Positions 55,254 to 64,000 of a DNA stretch of 64,000 bases are shown here, piece by piece. A program made the position numbers and the translations under genes. Below the pieces are notes generated by a model. The model was given only the letters and a program-made list of their open reading frames with translations, was not told the origin of the DNA and made no database searches. How positions within the stretch are numbered: the first letter of the stretch is position 1; each line of letters opens with the position of its first letter. Origin of the DNA: Forficula auricularia (Eukaryota; Arthropoda; Insecta; Dermaptera; Forficulidae); NCBI GenBank assembly GCA_024734495.1, contig JALMQS010000225.1:10712039-10776038 (forward strand), read 5' to 3'.

Positions 55254-55708
55254 TTAAATTGAAAGTTTTTTGCCGAGAGTAGCAGAATTTTTATATATTG
55301 AAGGAGACAATAAAAGAGTGTGTCTTCTGCTGGAATTATAAATTTTATTTATTTATAACGAGACTATAGTTTCGAGGGCTTTGCCCTCTTCATCAGTCTA
55401 TTACAATGGATTCACAGGAATTAATTTATGAATGAAAGGTTAAAATCTTTCATGTGGTTAGGTTAAGAAATTTTTCAGGGTGGGCAAGTTGAGAATTGAA
55501 ATTTATACTTGTTTTATTATTTTGACTGTAGGTGGCGTTCATGAAATTTTTATTTTAGCGGCTATTTTTAAAATAAAGCTTTCGGGAATTTCTATTTTCC
55601 GATTTAAGAATTTTTTTTGGAGAATTATTGTATGATTTTAAAATGTCTAACGATTCGAAAATACTAATTTTTAAGGGATCTAATTCTGATCTTTATTGTC
55701 TCCTTCAA
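55254..55708. mobile_element. Family C palindromic element, copy 4, longest interior
   Basis: Flanked by TAATTAATTATA at 55242-55253 and 55709-55720 (12 bp, perfect). 5' extension TTAAATTGAAAG, full left arm, then a longer interior (55440-55690) including GGTGGCGTTCATGAAAT that the other copies lack, and a right arm reduced to CTTTATTGTCTCCTTCAA. This may keep more of the parent element. Confidence 0.85.
55353..55406 (-). ncRNA. Hammerhead-like motif, family C copy 4
   Basis: Minus strand: outer stem TTGTAA/TTATAA, GA/TC, CTGATGA, perfect stem II GAGGGC/GCCCTC with loop AAA, GAAA, CTATAG, GTC. All core positions conserved. Confidence 0.65.
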
Positions 55709-55854
55709 TAATTAATTATAATTATTTAGTGAATAGTAACAAATAATACAATACAACTATGATAGTTCGATCGGCTTATTCTGCTATCTTTCTCAATTAT
55801 GAGCACCCACTCCGATTTTGGATTATATTTGCCATAATTATATGTCAGAAGTAT

Positions 55855-55920
55855 TTTCACCTCCGTAGGAATCGAACCCGAATGCCAAAATTAGCAATCC
55901 TAGCCAATTGGCTACATTTT
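55855..55920 (-). repeat. tRNA-like sequence (SINE or tRNA remnant)
   Basis: Minus strand: GTAGCCAATTGGCTAGG resembles an A box and D arm, and CGGGTTCGATTCCTACGG is a B box with T loop. The T stem is imperfect and the acceptor ends do not pair, so this is not a functional tRNA. Confidence 0.45.
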
Positions 55921-57090
55921 TAAGTGAACCCTTTTGTTATATGTATGGCACTAAATATTTTGTTTTATTTTTTAAAACTCAGTTTGCATTTATTTAATTT
56001 TTTGTCTGAAAACATTTTATACTAAAAAGTTAAAACTGAGTATAAAAGAGTTGCTTATTAATATAAACTTGTCTGCCAAATTTCTGTTCATTAGCTATAA
56101 TTGATCAACAACTTCACATTATTCAATAAGTAGCCAATACATTCATATTATTTATTTGCCAAAAGTTACGTTCGTTTAATTCTATCATCATCAAAAAGCG
56201 CAATAGTTGATTGTATTAACGCGCAATCAAAATTAAATTGATGATTTAAAAAAATGAACAATTTTTAATCTGTTTTAAAAGCTAATTGTTATTCACTATT
56301 AAATTATTTTTTAAATCGAATTGCCGTGTCTCGCTTATGATTTTTAAAAATAAAAAAAGTGAAAGTAGCTTCCGGATTTAAATTTTTCCAAATGACCGAA
56401 AAGTATAAAAAAAGAGAAAAGAATAAAGAAAAATGACATATATAGAAACTGTAAAGAAATTCTTAACTCGTTCATCATACGAATTACGGAATAATTTATC
56501 TTTAATAATTTTAATTGAAAAGTTAATATTCAGATTTTCTCATTTTTAAATTTATACTTGCTGCGAAGTCTATCTTCGGTGGGCCTTTTACTTTCCAGAA
56601 AGCCTCACGCACAGTAGTTACATATTTTTTAATTAAATAGATTCGTTAAAATAAAAAATAAATTTAAATATACATTATATAGGAAGTGTAAGCTCGGATA
56701 TATATTATTTCTGCTGAACGATAGGATTATCGCTTGTTTTAAAAGTAAATTATTTATTAATGAAACTAGAGAAAGTTATCCAGTTAACAAAAAATAGACA
56801 TTTTTAAAATTCGTACTGATAATAAAATTAAAAATTTAGATTGATAGATTGGACATTTGTTAGTTGAAGAGAAACTCTTTATGGTAGCTCATTATGAAAA
56901 TAAAGGGTTTAGTTAAATTATTAAGGTAATTGTTTCGCGACAATACTAGCAAAAAGTTAATGCTAAAGTATATAGAACAGACTATAAGAATTCATAATTC
57001 ATCAGCCCAAAACTTACTACTAGCCATTCCCGTGCTCGTTTGACAAATCTGGCAACACTGTCCGAGCTTTTATATATTTGATCATAGAAA
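55921..57090. other. AT-rich DNA, no gene seen
   Basis: 56569 carries the short motif shared with 38441. TCTGGCAACACTGTCCGAGC at 57047 resembles motifs often seen near insect transcription starts. Confidence 0.4.
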
Positions 57091-57252
57091 TGTCAGATAA
57101 AGTACATTATAAAGGAAGATTTATAAAACCAAAAGTTCTTAATAAGCGATTGAAAGCTGTTGCTACAATGGCTGAAGCGAAAAAACTACTAGTTAACCCA
57201 CTTTTTAGGTTAAAAAATAAATGCTTTGTTGCCAACTTGTTTTTAGTGTAAA
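57091..57252 (+). CDS. Possible short coding exon, 53 codons
   Basis: ATG at 57091 in context GAAATGT opens a frame starting MSDKVHYKGRFIKPKVLNK, continuing RLKAVATMAEAKKLL, and ending after NKCFVANLFLV. The first 35 residues are basic and helix-like, with ordinary codon variety, unlike the T- or A-rich chance frames elsewhere; the last part is hydrophobic and may already be intron. A CTGGCAACACTG motif lies about 45 bp upstream. It could be the first coding exon of a host gene or the start of a transposon protein. I do not recognise the protein. Confidence 0.3.
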
Positions 57253-57897
57253 TTTTTCATTATTTATTCATTATTATCTCAGAAACTGTTTTGTAACTAT
57301 GAATTAAAATTTCCTTAAAAATATATTAGTTATTGTTTAATGTTGGTTTAGTTTTTTATAACAATGGTAAGAAAAGTTTCTTAATTATAATTGTAATGTA
57401 TGTAAACTTTCCGATATCCCGTATAGTGCAATGTATAAGAGTCTGAAAAACTCTATCTTTGGAATTTAATATCTCCGGAACTATATTGTTCATAAATTTC
57501 GTTTTGCCAACAATCGATGCAGAAGTATTTAAATAATAATCTGTCTAAATTTCAAAAAAATCCTAAGAAAACCCATATGATGAAACCAACTATCTTAAGT
57601 TGCACCATTGTGCCATATTTCAGCTTATTAGCTTAAATCGTCCACATATTATTATTTAATATAATTATATCTTATGTTTTCTTATTATTTTCAGTAAACA
57701 TAAAATGGGTCCCTTATGTAGGTATACAATTATACATTAAGCATAAAATACAAAATACATATTTACATAGTATCCGATAAATAACAAAAATAAATTGAAA
57801 TAACGCTTAATACAATTACGGGCAGGGACTACGAGTACTCCGTTCAGTTGTTCTTCGTAGATCTATCCACTGCGCGACCGAACTCAAGAGCGTGCAT
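57253..57897. other. No gene seen
   Basis: AT-rich DNA without recognised features. Confidence 0.4.
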
Positions 57898-58326
57898 CTT
57901 CAAGAAAGTACAGAATTTTAACATTTTTTTAAAAAAATCTTTGGGTTGGGTGCAGATGTTTGTAGTCGTGGTAGATTAAATTTTTTCTTCAATTGGGTTA
58001 TTTTCTTCTGTTTTTTTAAGTAAAGTGTTTGTCTCAAAATTAATATTTCTTCGCGGATGTCTTGATTAATGTATCAAATTGAATATAATGTAATTCTTTA
58101 GACAAGTTGAAATGTATAGGTTTTAAATGTAAATTTAAAAAATAGCGTGTTCCATACCATTTTTTAATTTCTTCTATGAGTCAGGTAGATTTAGCCAACG
58201 CAACTGCTTTTTGTGCTGATCTGGATGTGGACTTGCATTTTATGTTGATAAATTGAGGACTAAGTTGTAGTTTTTTGCAGGTCGTGAGAAACCTGTTAAA
58301 ATTCTGTACTTTCCTGAAGATGGGTT
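57898..58326. repeat. Inverted pair, Penelope-like, decayed
   Basis: CTTCAAGAAAGTACAGAATT (57898) answers AAATTCTGTACTTTCCTGAA-type sequence at 58300-58317; the rest of the arms is diverged. The right arm carries a hammerhead-like core. Confidence 0.55.
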
Positions 58327-58354
58327 TACAGCCCAAATTATATATATTGAAAAA
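58310..58354 (+). ncRNA. Damaged hammerhead-like motif, family J type
   Basis: Stem I TTTC with GAAA, CTGAAGA at 58314-58320, T, stem II GGG/CCC around TTTAC, then AAA where GAAA is expected (one G lost), TATATATATT with an ATT site. Confidence 0.4.
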
Positions 58355-59095
58355 ATTAACCTCTTTAATTTTTTTAATTTTAATGGGAAACAAGTGACCT
58401 AGAAAACTCATAGTAAATCAATATTCCATATAATATTTATTTACTTTTATCTTTATTAAAGATGTTTCACCTTGTACCAACATCACAATCTCTATTAATT
58501 ACAAAGTTCATACATATAGAAATTAATAAATTAATCTCTGCTAGTCTGAAACAGGTCTGGACTTGAATTTGGCATCTTTATTGCAATGCCTAAAGGAAGA
58601 ACGATCATTCTATCCCCGCCCTTTTTATTCATTTTCCTCGATTAAATTCTAATGAAAGAATTACTCACCTGCAAATTTATTAAATAACAAAAAAGGGAAA
58701 ACTTATAAATAATAATTAATAATAAACATAAATTGTTCATTTCTGCCTATAATATTAATACATCGCCTTAAAATCTCAACATAATTTTTTAAAAAGTCAT
58801 ATTTTCTGTATTTTTTAACCAGAAGCTCTAAAGCTAAGAAAGCCCAAAATTTAATCAGTTCTTCGCATTGGAAATATAAACATTTTAGCAACAAGGACGA
58901 ATTTTTTATGACTTTTCGTTTCTTAAGTTATCGTGGGCATTTGAATCCAAACACAGACAGAAACAATCGATGGTTGAATATTATTTTTCTCCCCGTTCTA
59001 AACATGTTTCAATGAGTAAAAATAAATTATTTTTAATTTTTGAGTTAATTCCCTACTAGGCTCGCCCAGAGGCCATACAGAGTAATAATCCTAAT
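58355..59095. other. No gene; family E fragment
   Basis: 58428-58505 matches the family E sequence at 20930-21000 (AATATTTATTTAC, GATGTTTCACCTTGTACC). Confidence 0.5.
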
Positions 59096-59145
59096 TCACT
59101 GGTTCTCAACCTGTGAGGCGCGTGAAATATCAGATGGGGGAAGTA
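59096..59145. repeat. Possible hAT terminus
   Basis: TTCACTGGTTCTCAACCTGT then GAGGCGCGTG resembles the left end of hAT elements. No matching right end was found. Confidence 0.4.
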
Positions 59146-59982
59146 ATGTTCAAAAACCGAAAAAAGTTATTTACGAAGACAATATCTATCGAACAAATTA
59201 AAGTAACTACAATGATTTGAGCAATTAAAGTCTCCCTTGGGACTGCGTGCTTTAATGGCTGTCTAAGCAGGGTTTTTAGAAAGGGGAGATTAATTGATAT
59301 GAGAAGTGGGTGTGAAAATATGATAACCCGGCAAATGCGCATATATAAATGATAATGATTTACAGATTTTAATTTAAATTTAGTTGATAAACATTTTTAA
59401 ATGCAAAAATTCTTGGTAAAATACCCAATTAATAATATAATTATAATTATTTCCTAATTAAAAAAAATGTATGAGAAATATTTAAATGATTATTTTTTGT
59501 AAATATTGTAGGTATATTGCAAAAAAATAGATACTAAAATTACAGTAAAGAACTTGGAAATTCGAAATACTGACCCTATAATAGCTGTGACATGACACTA
59601 AGCGTTTTTGAAAAAATAAGAATAAAAATAATTTTAAAAATTTTTCAAACTGTATGTTCTACGTGAAAGTCCTATTTGCATCTATGAGTTTAATTTTTAT
59701 TTTTAGGTTATTTTTAGGCCAATGACGACAGTACTTTTCCGGCTTGGTCGAAAAAATTTGATATGACAGCCCATTTTGCTAAGAAAAACGAATATATTTC
59801 CCAAAATACTTAAGATATCAAATTCATTATTATTTGTTATTGATAAGAAATACACGAAGGAACTTGTGGAATTTTTTCATAATTTTAATTTAAGTATTTA
59901 ATTGAAATTGAGCTAGTACAAAAATCCCTTAAAATAGCCACTTTGGTGCTCTCCTAGACCGTCATTTTAAATTTCATACTTA
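59146..59982. other. AT-rich DNA, no gene seen
   Basis: The 70-residue minus frame at 59130-59342 is not recognised. Confidence 0.4.
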
Positions 59983-60060
59983 TACAGTGAAACCCCTCAA
60001 ATCCGAAATCCCGGGAAATCAGAACGAGTTTTTTTTTGGACAAATTTAAGTTTGGGTAGG

Positions 60061-60276
60061 GAGTCGGGTTAGCCGAGCCGGCTAACGCACTCGCCTCGCT
60101 TCGGCATCGATCGATTATGACGATGTTGGAGTGGAAGGCCGGGGTTCGATCCTGGCTGGCAAATAAAACTTCTACCGGCTAAAAACTCGGCTCCCTCACT
60201 AACCCTAATAACACTTTACTTATGTGCTGTCTAAATAGGCTTTGTTCCCTGTGACAATAAATAAAATAAATAAAAA
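60061..60276 (+). mobile_element. tRNA-derived SINE, 216 bp
   Basis: Starts GAGTCGGGTTAGCCGAGCCG with A box TAGCCGAGCCGG (60070-60081) and B box GGTTCGATCC (60143-60152), and ends in an A-rich tail with TAAA units. Flanked by AAGTTTGGGTAGG at 60048-60060 and 60277-60289, a perfect 13-bp target duplication. It lies inside the pogo-like element and is therefore younger. Confidence 0.92.
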
Positions 60277-60289
60277 AAGTTTGGGTAGG

Positions 60290-60475
60290 TGTTTTCTCGA
60301 ACTCGAGGCTAGGCCAAAGCTTCTTCCAACATCTCCGCAGTAATTTCATACTTGTCTTTAGCCACGATTCTTTAACTCAGCAAATAACGTCTTTTATTGT
60401 AACTTTCTTCAGCTTCTCAAGGATAGGAAGAGAACCATTTTCTTCAATAAGATATCCAAACCACCAGCTTTTGGC
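60290..60475 (-). pseudogene. pogo/Tigger transposase C-terminal remnant
   Basis: Minus strand, one frame with a single TGA: KSWWFGYLIEENGSLPILEK, then LKKVTIKDVIC, stop, then VKESWLKTSMKLLRRCWKKL and WPSLEFEKT. The TIKD element followed by a W-x-K-x-W-x-KLWP helix is characteristic of the end of the DDE domain in jerky/Tigger-type transposases. Catalytic acidic residues lie upstream and are deleted. It is correctly placed between the TIRs. The SINE was inserted downstream of it in the minus-strand sense, after or within the end of the gene. Confidence 0.7.
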
Positions 60476-60529
60476 TAATCCGAACAGGCTACAGCCCCAA
60501 TTAGTTCGGATTTGAGGGGTTTCACTGTA

Positions 60530-61276
60530 TATTCTAAATTTCAAGTTTTTACCCTATTTAGTTTAAGAGCTGCAATGTCTGGCAGTTATTGGTGTGAAAC
60601 TAATACGGTCTCGTTCGGTCGATGTACGGAAATCTAAAAATCCTGAGAACCATTATCTTAATCAATTATCTATTTTTAGACAGAATACTATATATTTCTA
60701 TCAAAAAGATGAAATTCTTAATACAATTACTTGGAAATCCCAATTTGTTAACCAAGGGGGTGGTGTACTAATGTAACAAAATCAAAAAATAAACTCATAA
60801 TTATCTTAAATGAAAAAATTTGATACTTGAAAATCATTATCGTGGATCCTTATCAAAAGTTGAGGAGACTTGTAGAAGAATAATTAGCAGGAGAAAGCCC
60901 AAACGTGTCTTCCGGTGACTCATCCTTGGTTGTTCTTCCCGTGACGAGGCCATTGACTTAAATGCTTCACTGACAATCAATAATTTTCCTAATGATATTC
61001 AATATACCTCGATGAAACCTCTAAAATGTATTCTCTTTTGTAGTCATAGAATAAATCATTCCAAATTTACCCCGAAGGAAAGGAAGAAATATATATTTAG
61101 GTTTAATCAATAATTTAAATGTGCAGAATAGAAATAGAAAGTTAACTAATATTTATAGTTTTTTGAATTCTTATATATTCCTATCGACTTTATTCGGCTA
61201 ATTTTAATTGTAGCTCTATATATTACTAGGCATCGTAGCAGGCAGAGAGCTCAATAAAGACGAGAGAGAGATCATT
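60530..61276. other. No gene seen
   Basis: A 60-residue frame at 60594-60776 is not recognised. AT-rich DNA. Confidence 0.4.
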
Positions 61277-61700
61277 ATAATCTTTTTAGAGTTCCTTTTA
61301 AAAAGGAAGTGTCGCTTCAATGTCTTCTGTCAGAGCGTTGTAACCGAGGGGTGAACCGCGACTTAATATCGTGTACACCTACTTCCACTTCCACTTTCAT
61401 TTCCAAGTAGAAGACAATAGATGAAGGGGCATTATTTAATGAATTCCAAAATAATTCCACATAATTCCAAAGACGGTGTACACCTAATTCTAATCGCGGT
61501 TCGGTTGTAACTATAGTAAATTAAATAAGATACAAATTTAAAATTTGTAAGTTATATGTATTCATTTTCCCCGAAATTCAAAATCATATTAACATTTTAA
61601 TCAAATGATTATTTTGGGGAGTACCAAATTTTTTTTTGGATTCAAATATTAAAAATATTTTTTTATCCTACGGTGTGATGTATCCCTATTAATATCTCTT
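61277..61700 (+). repeat. Interspersed repeat L, copy 3, split by MITE K
   Basis: CTTTTTAGAGTTCCTTTTAA at left and AATTTGTAAGTTATATGTAT and TTTTAATCAAATGATTATTT at right match the copy at 14625. MITE K interrupts it. Confidence 0.65.
61345..61503. mobile_element. MITE family K, copy 3, right end shortened
   Basis: Starts CGAGGGGTGAACCGCGA; the right end TCGCGGTTCG has lost most of ACCCCTC. Perfect 8-bp duplication GTTGTAAC at 61337-61344 and 61504-61511. Confidence 0.85.
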
Positions 61701-64000
61701 TAAGTAGAATTAGGCTTATTTGTTTTTTGAAAATGTTATTTGAAAATGACTAACTGAGGGGCTCCAAAATAGCAAATTTTAGGTGATTTTTGTACCTCTC
61801 GACGTTTATAAATAGATTAACTTCATTTTTTTTTAATTTCACAAATTCCCTAATTCGGGGATGCCCCCTTAGCCTCGTGACTCCCCCCCCCCAGTTTCAC
61901 GAAAAGTACCCCAGTTATTCATTTCCAAAGAAAAGAGTTTTTATTATCTTTTGTTTAAGTTATAAGATTTGACCGTTTTTATTTTTAGCATATAATGCTA
62001 AAATGCAACAATTCTCAACCCCCCCCCCCCCCCACCCACTCCAGAAATTTCATTGACGCACTCTTAACCTCCCCCTGTGGATACATCCTTGCCTAATTCT
62101 CTTCAAGAATCACTGACAAATAAGAACGAATTCGATATCTCAAGTATTTTGTAAGTTAAGGTACTCTCTGTCTCAGGTCGGACTCGCACTTGGCTCGTGT
62201 AAGGCTTAAAGCCAACTTTTGCATTGCTGATCGGGACCTGAGTAGTCATCTCCATTACATTGTTGGTCGGAAAACCCTAGCTTGGGCCTAATCAGGTGTA
62301 CATAAATTTTTCTACTCGGGTATATTTCAAAGAATCCTGAATCTAAAATTTTTTTTAATATCTGCGTATTATGTGTTGCCATTTTCTGGCTACACTGTTG
62401 AACTAATAAATATAGAATCTTTAATTCACGCAATTTGGTCCAGTCCCTTTGTCAGAAAAAATAAACAAAATAGGGATCCCCCTCTCTAATCGTGTTACCT
62501 ATTACTTGAACGGTCCCTTATAAAATGAAAATTTGTACCTTGTATGGAGAAGACCCTTTCTATTATCTAAGATCATCACTAAAAATATGAACCCGATTCT
62601 TCTGTTCATTAAGCTGATATTGTATTATACCTACTACAACCTGACCCCTGTTTATTTTTATTAGGCTGAAAATTTAAATTGACAAATTGCAAATTTTATA
62701 AATATTGGCATGATTGCGGTGAAAGAATGACTCGTCTCACTTCTTCTTCTTCTGGTGTCGTGTGCGTATTCGAACTTGGATGACCATCTTGACGAACTCG
62801 TTATACCGTTCTCTATCGATCACCTCACTCTAATCTAATTCCAAAATTGATTTCATTGAAATTTATTTTCAGTATTAAACATGTTTTTTCTGGAATAAAA
62901 AGACGTTTCTATTATTATTATACTGATGATAGCTTAGTAATTTGATAAAAAACTTTGTATAATTACATATTAAATGTATTTACTTTTTTCTAAAGAAAAT
63001 TAAGAATGCCATTAATCATCTTAAAACATAATAATTTTCAATGACTGGTAAAAGCTTATGTCATTTTGAAATTTTTAAAACCTACAAATCAAAATTTGTA
63101 TATCTTAATAGCAAGGCTGTAAGGATGGTCATAGGCTTCCAGGGGCAATAAGTGAACTATAAGTCTAATAGTATGGCGAATATTTCGGCGTGTATGGTGT
63201 AAAAATTTGGGGTTAACCCTTAAGTTCTAAAATATTTTGAGCTACCTAATAATATCACTAAAAATTGCCGATGTCTAATTGTGGGACGCATGGCTTTTCT
63301 GCATAGTTACAACCCTTCTTTCTTAAAAGTATCTCAAAATTAAATGAAAACTTATATAACTCATATCACTTTTGAGTTCTCTTCTTGATCTTTTGAGTTA
63401 AATTTGTTTAATAATTGTTCTCCTTTCTATATTTATGGATTTTTTAAAATTATAATCAATTTCTTTCAATTTCACTCTGGACGGGAGCTTATATGAGAAA
63501 ACTATTCAAAAAATTCATGACGTTTCGTAAAGTTGTTTTTAAGTGATTCAAATTTTGATCAGTTTTCTAATTTTATATTGGCTGGACTAGCCTGAGAGGA
63601 TTCTCCAGGTCATCATCCACAAGCAGATTGTATAAATCAATTATATTAAAATTGAAGGTATGCAATTTTTTGAAAGAATTGGCATCGAATAGAATCAAAG
63701 TAGCTCCATCAAACCAGTCTTTTCATTTTAATATGATAATGATGATGATGAATTAATAAAAAGATAATTTTTTTTCAATAACTTAATAATTACCTTGAGC
63801 TTAAGGGACTTCCACATCCTGGCAATCAAGATCTTAGTTTAATTATACATAATGGGTTTTTATTGATTTTTTCCATATTGGTATGACCTCGCTTAATTAC
63901 TATTATTATATGAAATTGTTGATTACCTTTGTTCTAATATAATCAGACCATTTTATTTATATACTTATATTAAAATGAACAAAATAGTAATTTATTAATT
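61701..64000. other. 2.3 kb without a recognised gene; C tract
   Basis: A C run lies near 62019-62033 and ATGATAATGATGATGATGAA at 63733. The 75-residue minus frame at 62206-62433 is not recognised. Confidence 0.4.

Larger units (their letters stand above)
55212..55850. repeat. Palindrome family D, copy 2, split by family C
   Basis: Left arm TTGAATTTTTAGTGGAATCA (55218) and continuation ACAAATAATACAATACAACT, CGATCGGCTTATTCTGC then GAGCACCCACTCCGAT match the D copy at 33735-33992. Family C copy 4 is inserted between them. Confidence 0.75.
59985..60527 (-). mobile_element. pogo/Tigger-like element, internally deleted
   Basis: Perfect 23-bp terminal inverted repeats begin CAGTGAAACCCCTCAAATCC (59985) and end GGATTTGAGGGGTTTCACTG (60527), flanked by TA (59983-59984, 60528-60529). 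The CAGTG start and TA target fit the pogo/Tigger branch. It keeps a piece of transposase and contains a later SINE insertion. Confidence 0.9.

Noticed and set aside
55855..55920. A functional tRNA gene
   Set aside because: A and B boxes are present, but the T stem is imperfect and the acceptor ends do not pair.

Overview
The window is AT-rich eukaryotic DNA, most likely from an arthropod and probably an insect. There is no operon-like gene packing and no complete host gene. The mixture of mobile-element families (mariner, piggyBac-like, hAT, pogo/Tigger-like, Jockey-like and RTE/BovB-like LINEs, a tRNA-derived SINE, and Penelope-like palindromes) is typical of an insect intergenic or intronic region. 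The species cannot be named from the sequence.

Layout. 0.9-10 kb: a Jockey-like reverse transcriptase tail, a 570-bp palindrome inside an interspersed repeat, a decayed hAT element with two transposase remnants, a LINE 3' end, and small MITEs. 10-21 kb: a large foldback, a low-complexity tandem tract, then a cluster of palindromic elements carrying hammerhead-ribozyme-like cores (families H and C). 21.8-22.8 kb: an internally deleted piggyBac-like element that keeps the first 36 codons of its transposase. 24-29 kb: interspersed repeat B, a second LINE 3' end split by a hAT-like MITE, repeat A, a GC-rich segment that looks like a host promoter with two exons, and a hAT element with a perfect 8-bp target duplication. 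31-37 kb: repeat B interrupted by a family C palindrome, further foldbacks, family J, and the 3' part of a mariner. 38-46 kb: a DUF4371-type hAT fragment, a TTAA-flanked MITE, two Jockey-like fragments, and a 570-bp family H palindrome. 47-50 kb: a family I palindrome with the best hammerhead in the window, and a 1.4-kb RTE-like LINE broken by one frameshift. 51.3-52.3 kb: a 119-bp satellite with a dimeric higher-order period. 53-61.7 kb: repeat B inside a foldback, family C inside family D, and a pogo-like element containing a SINE.

How the pieces fit. The recurring theme is palindromic elements whose arms carry the conserved hammerhead core (CTGAnGA, a short stem II, GAAA, then a very short or self-complementary stem III and an NUH site), with a complementary stem I in several independent families. 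In at least four copies the same layout is seen: target duplication of 11-14 bp, a short unpaired 5' extension, inverted arms, target duplication. This matches what is known of Penelope-like elements, whose flanking repeats encode minimalist hammerheads thought to act as dimers. No reverse transcriptase of that class is clearly present here, so these copies look non-autonomous or end-only. Everything was read by eye; coordinates of repeat edges are approximate unless a target duplication fixes them.
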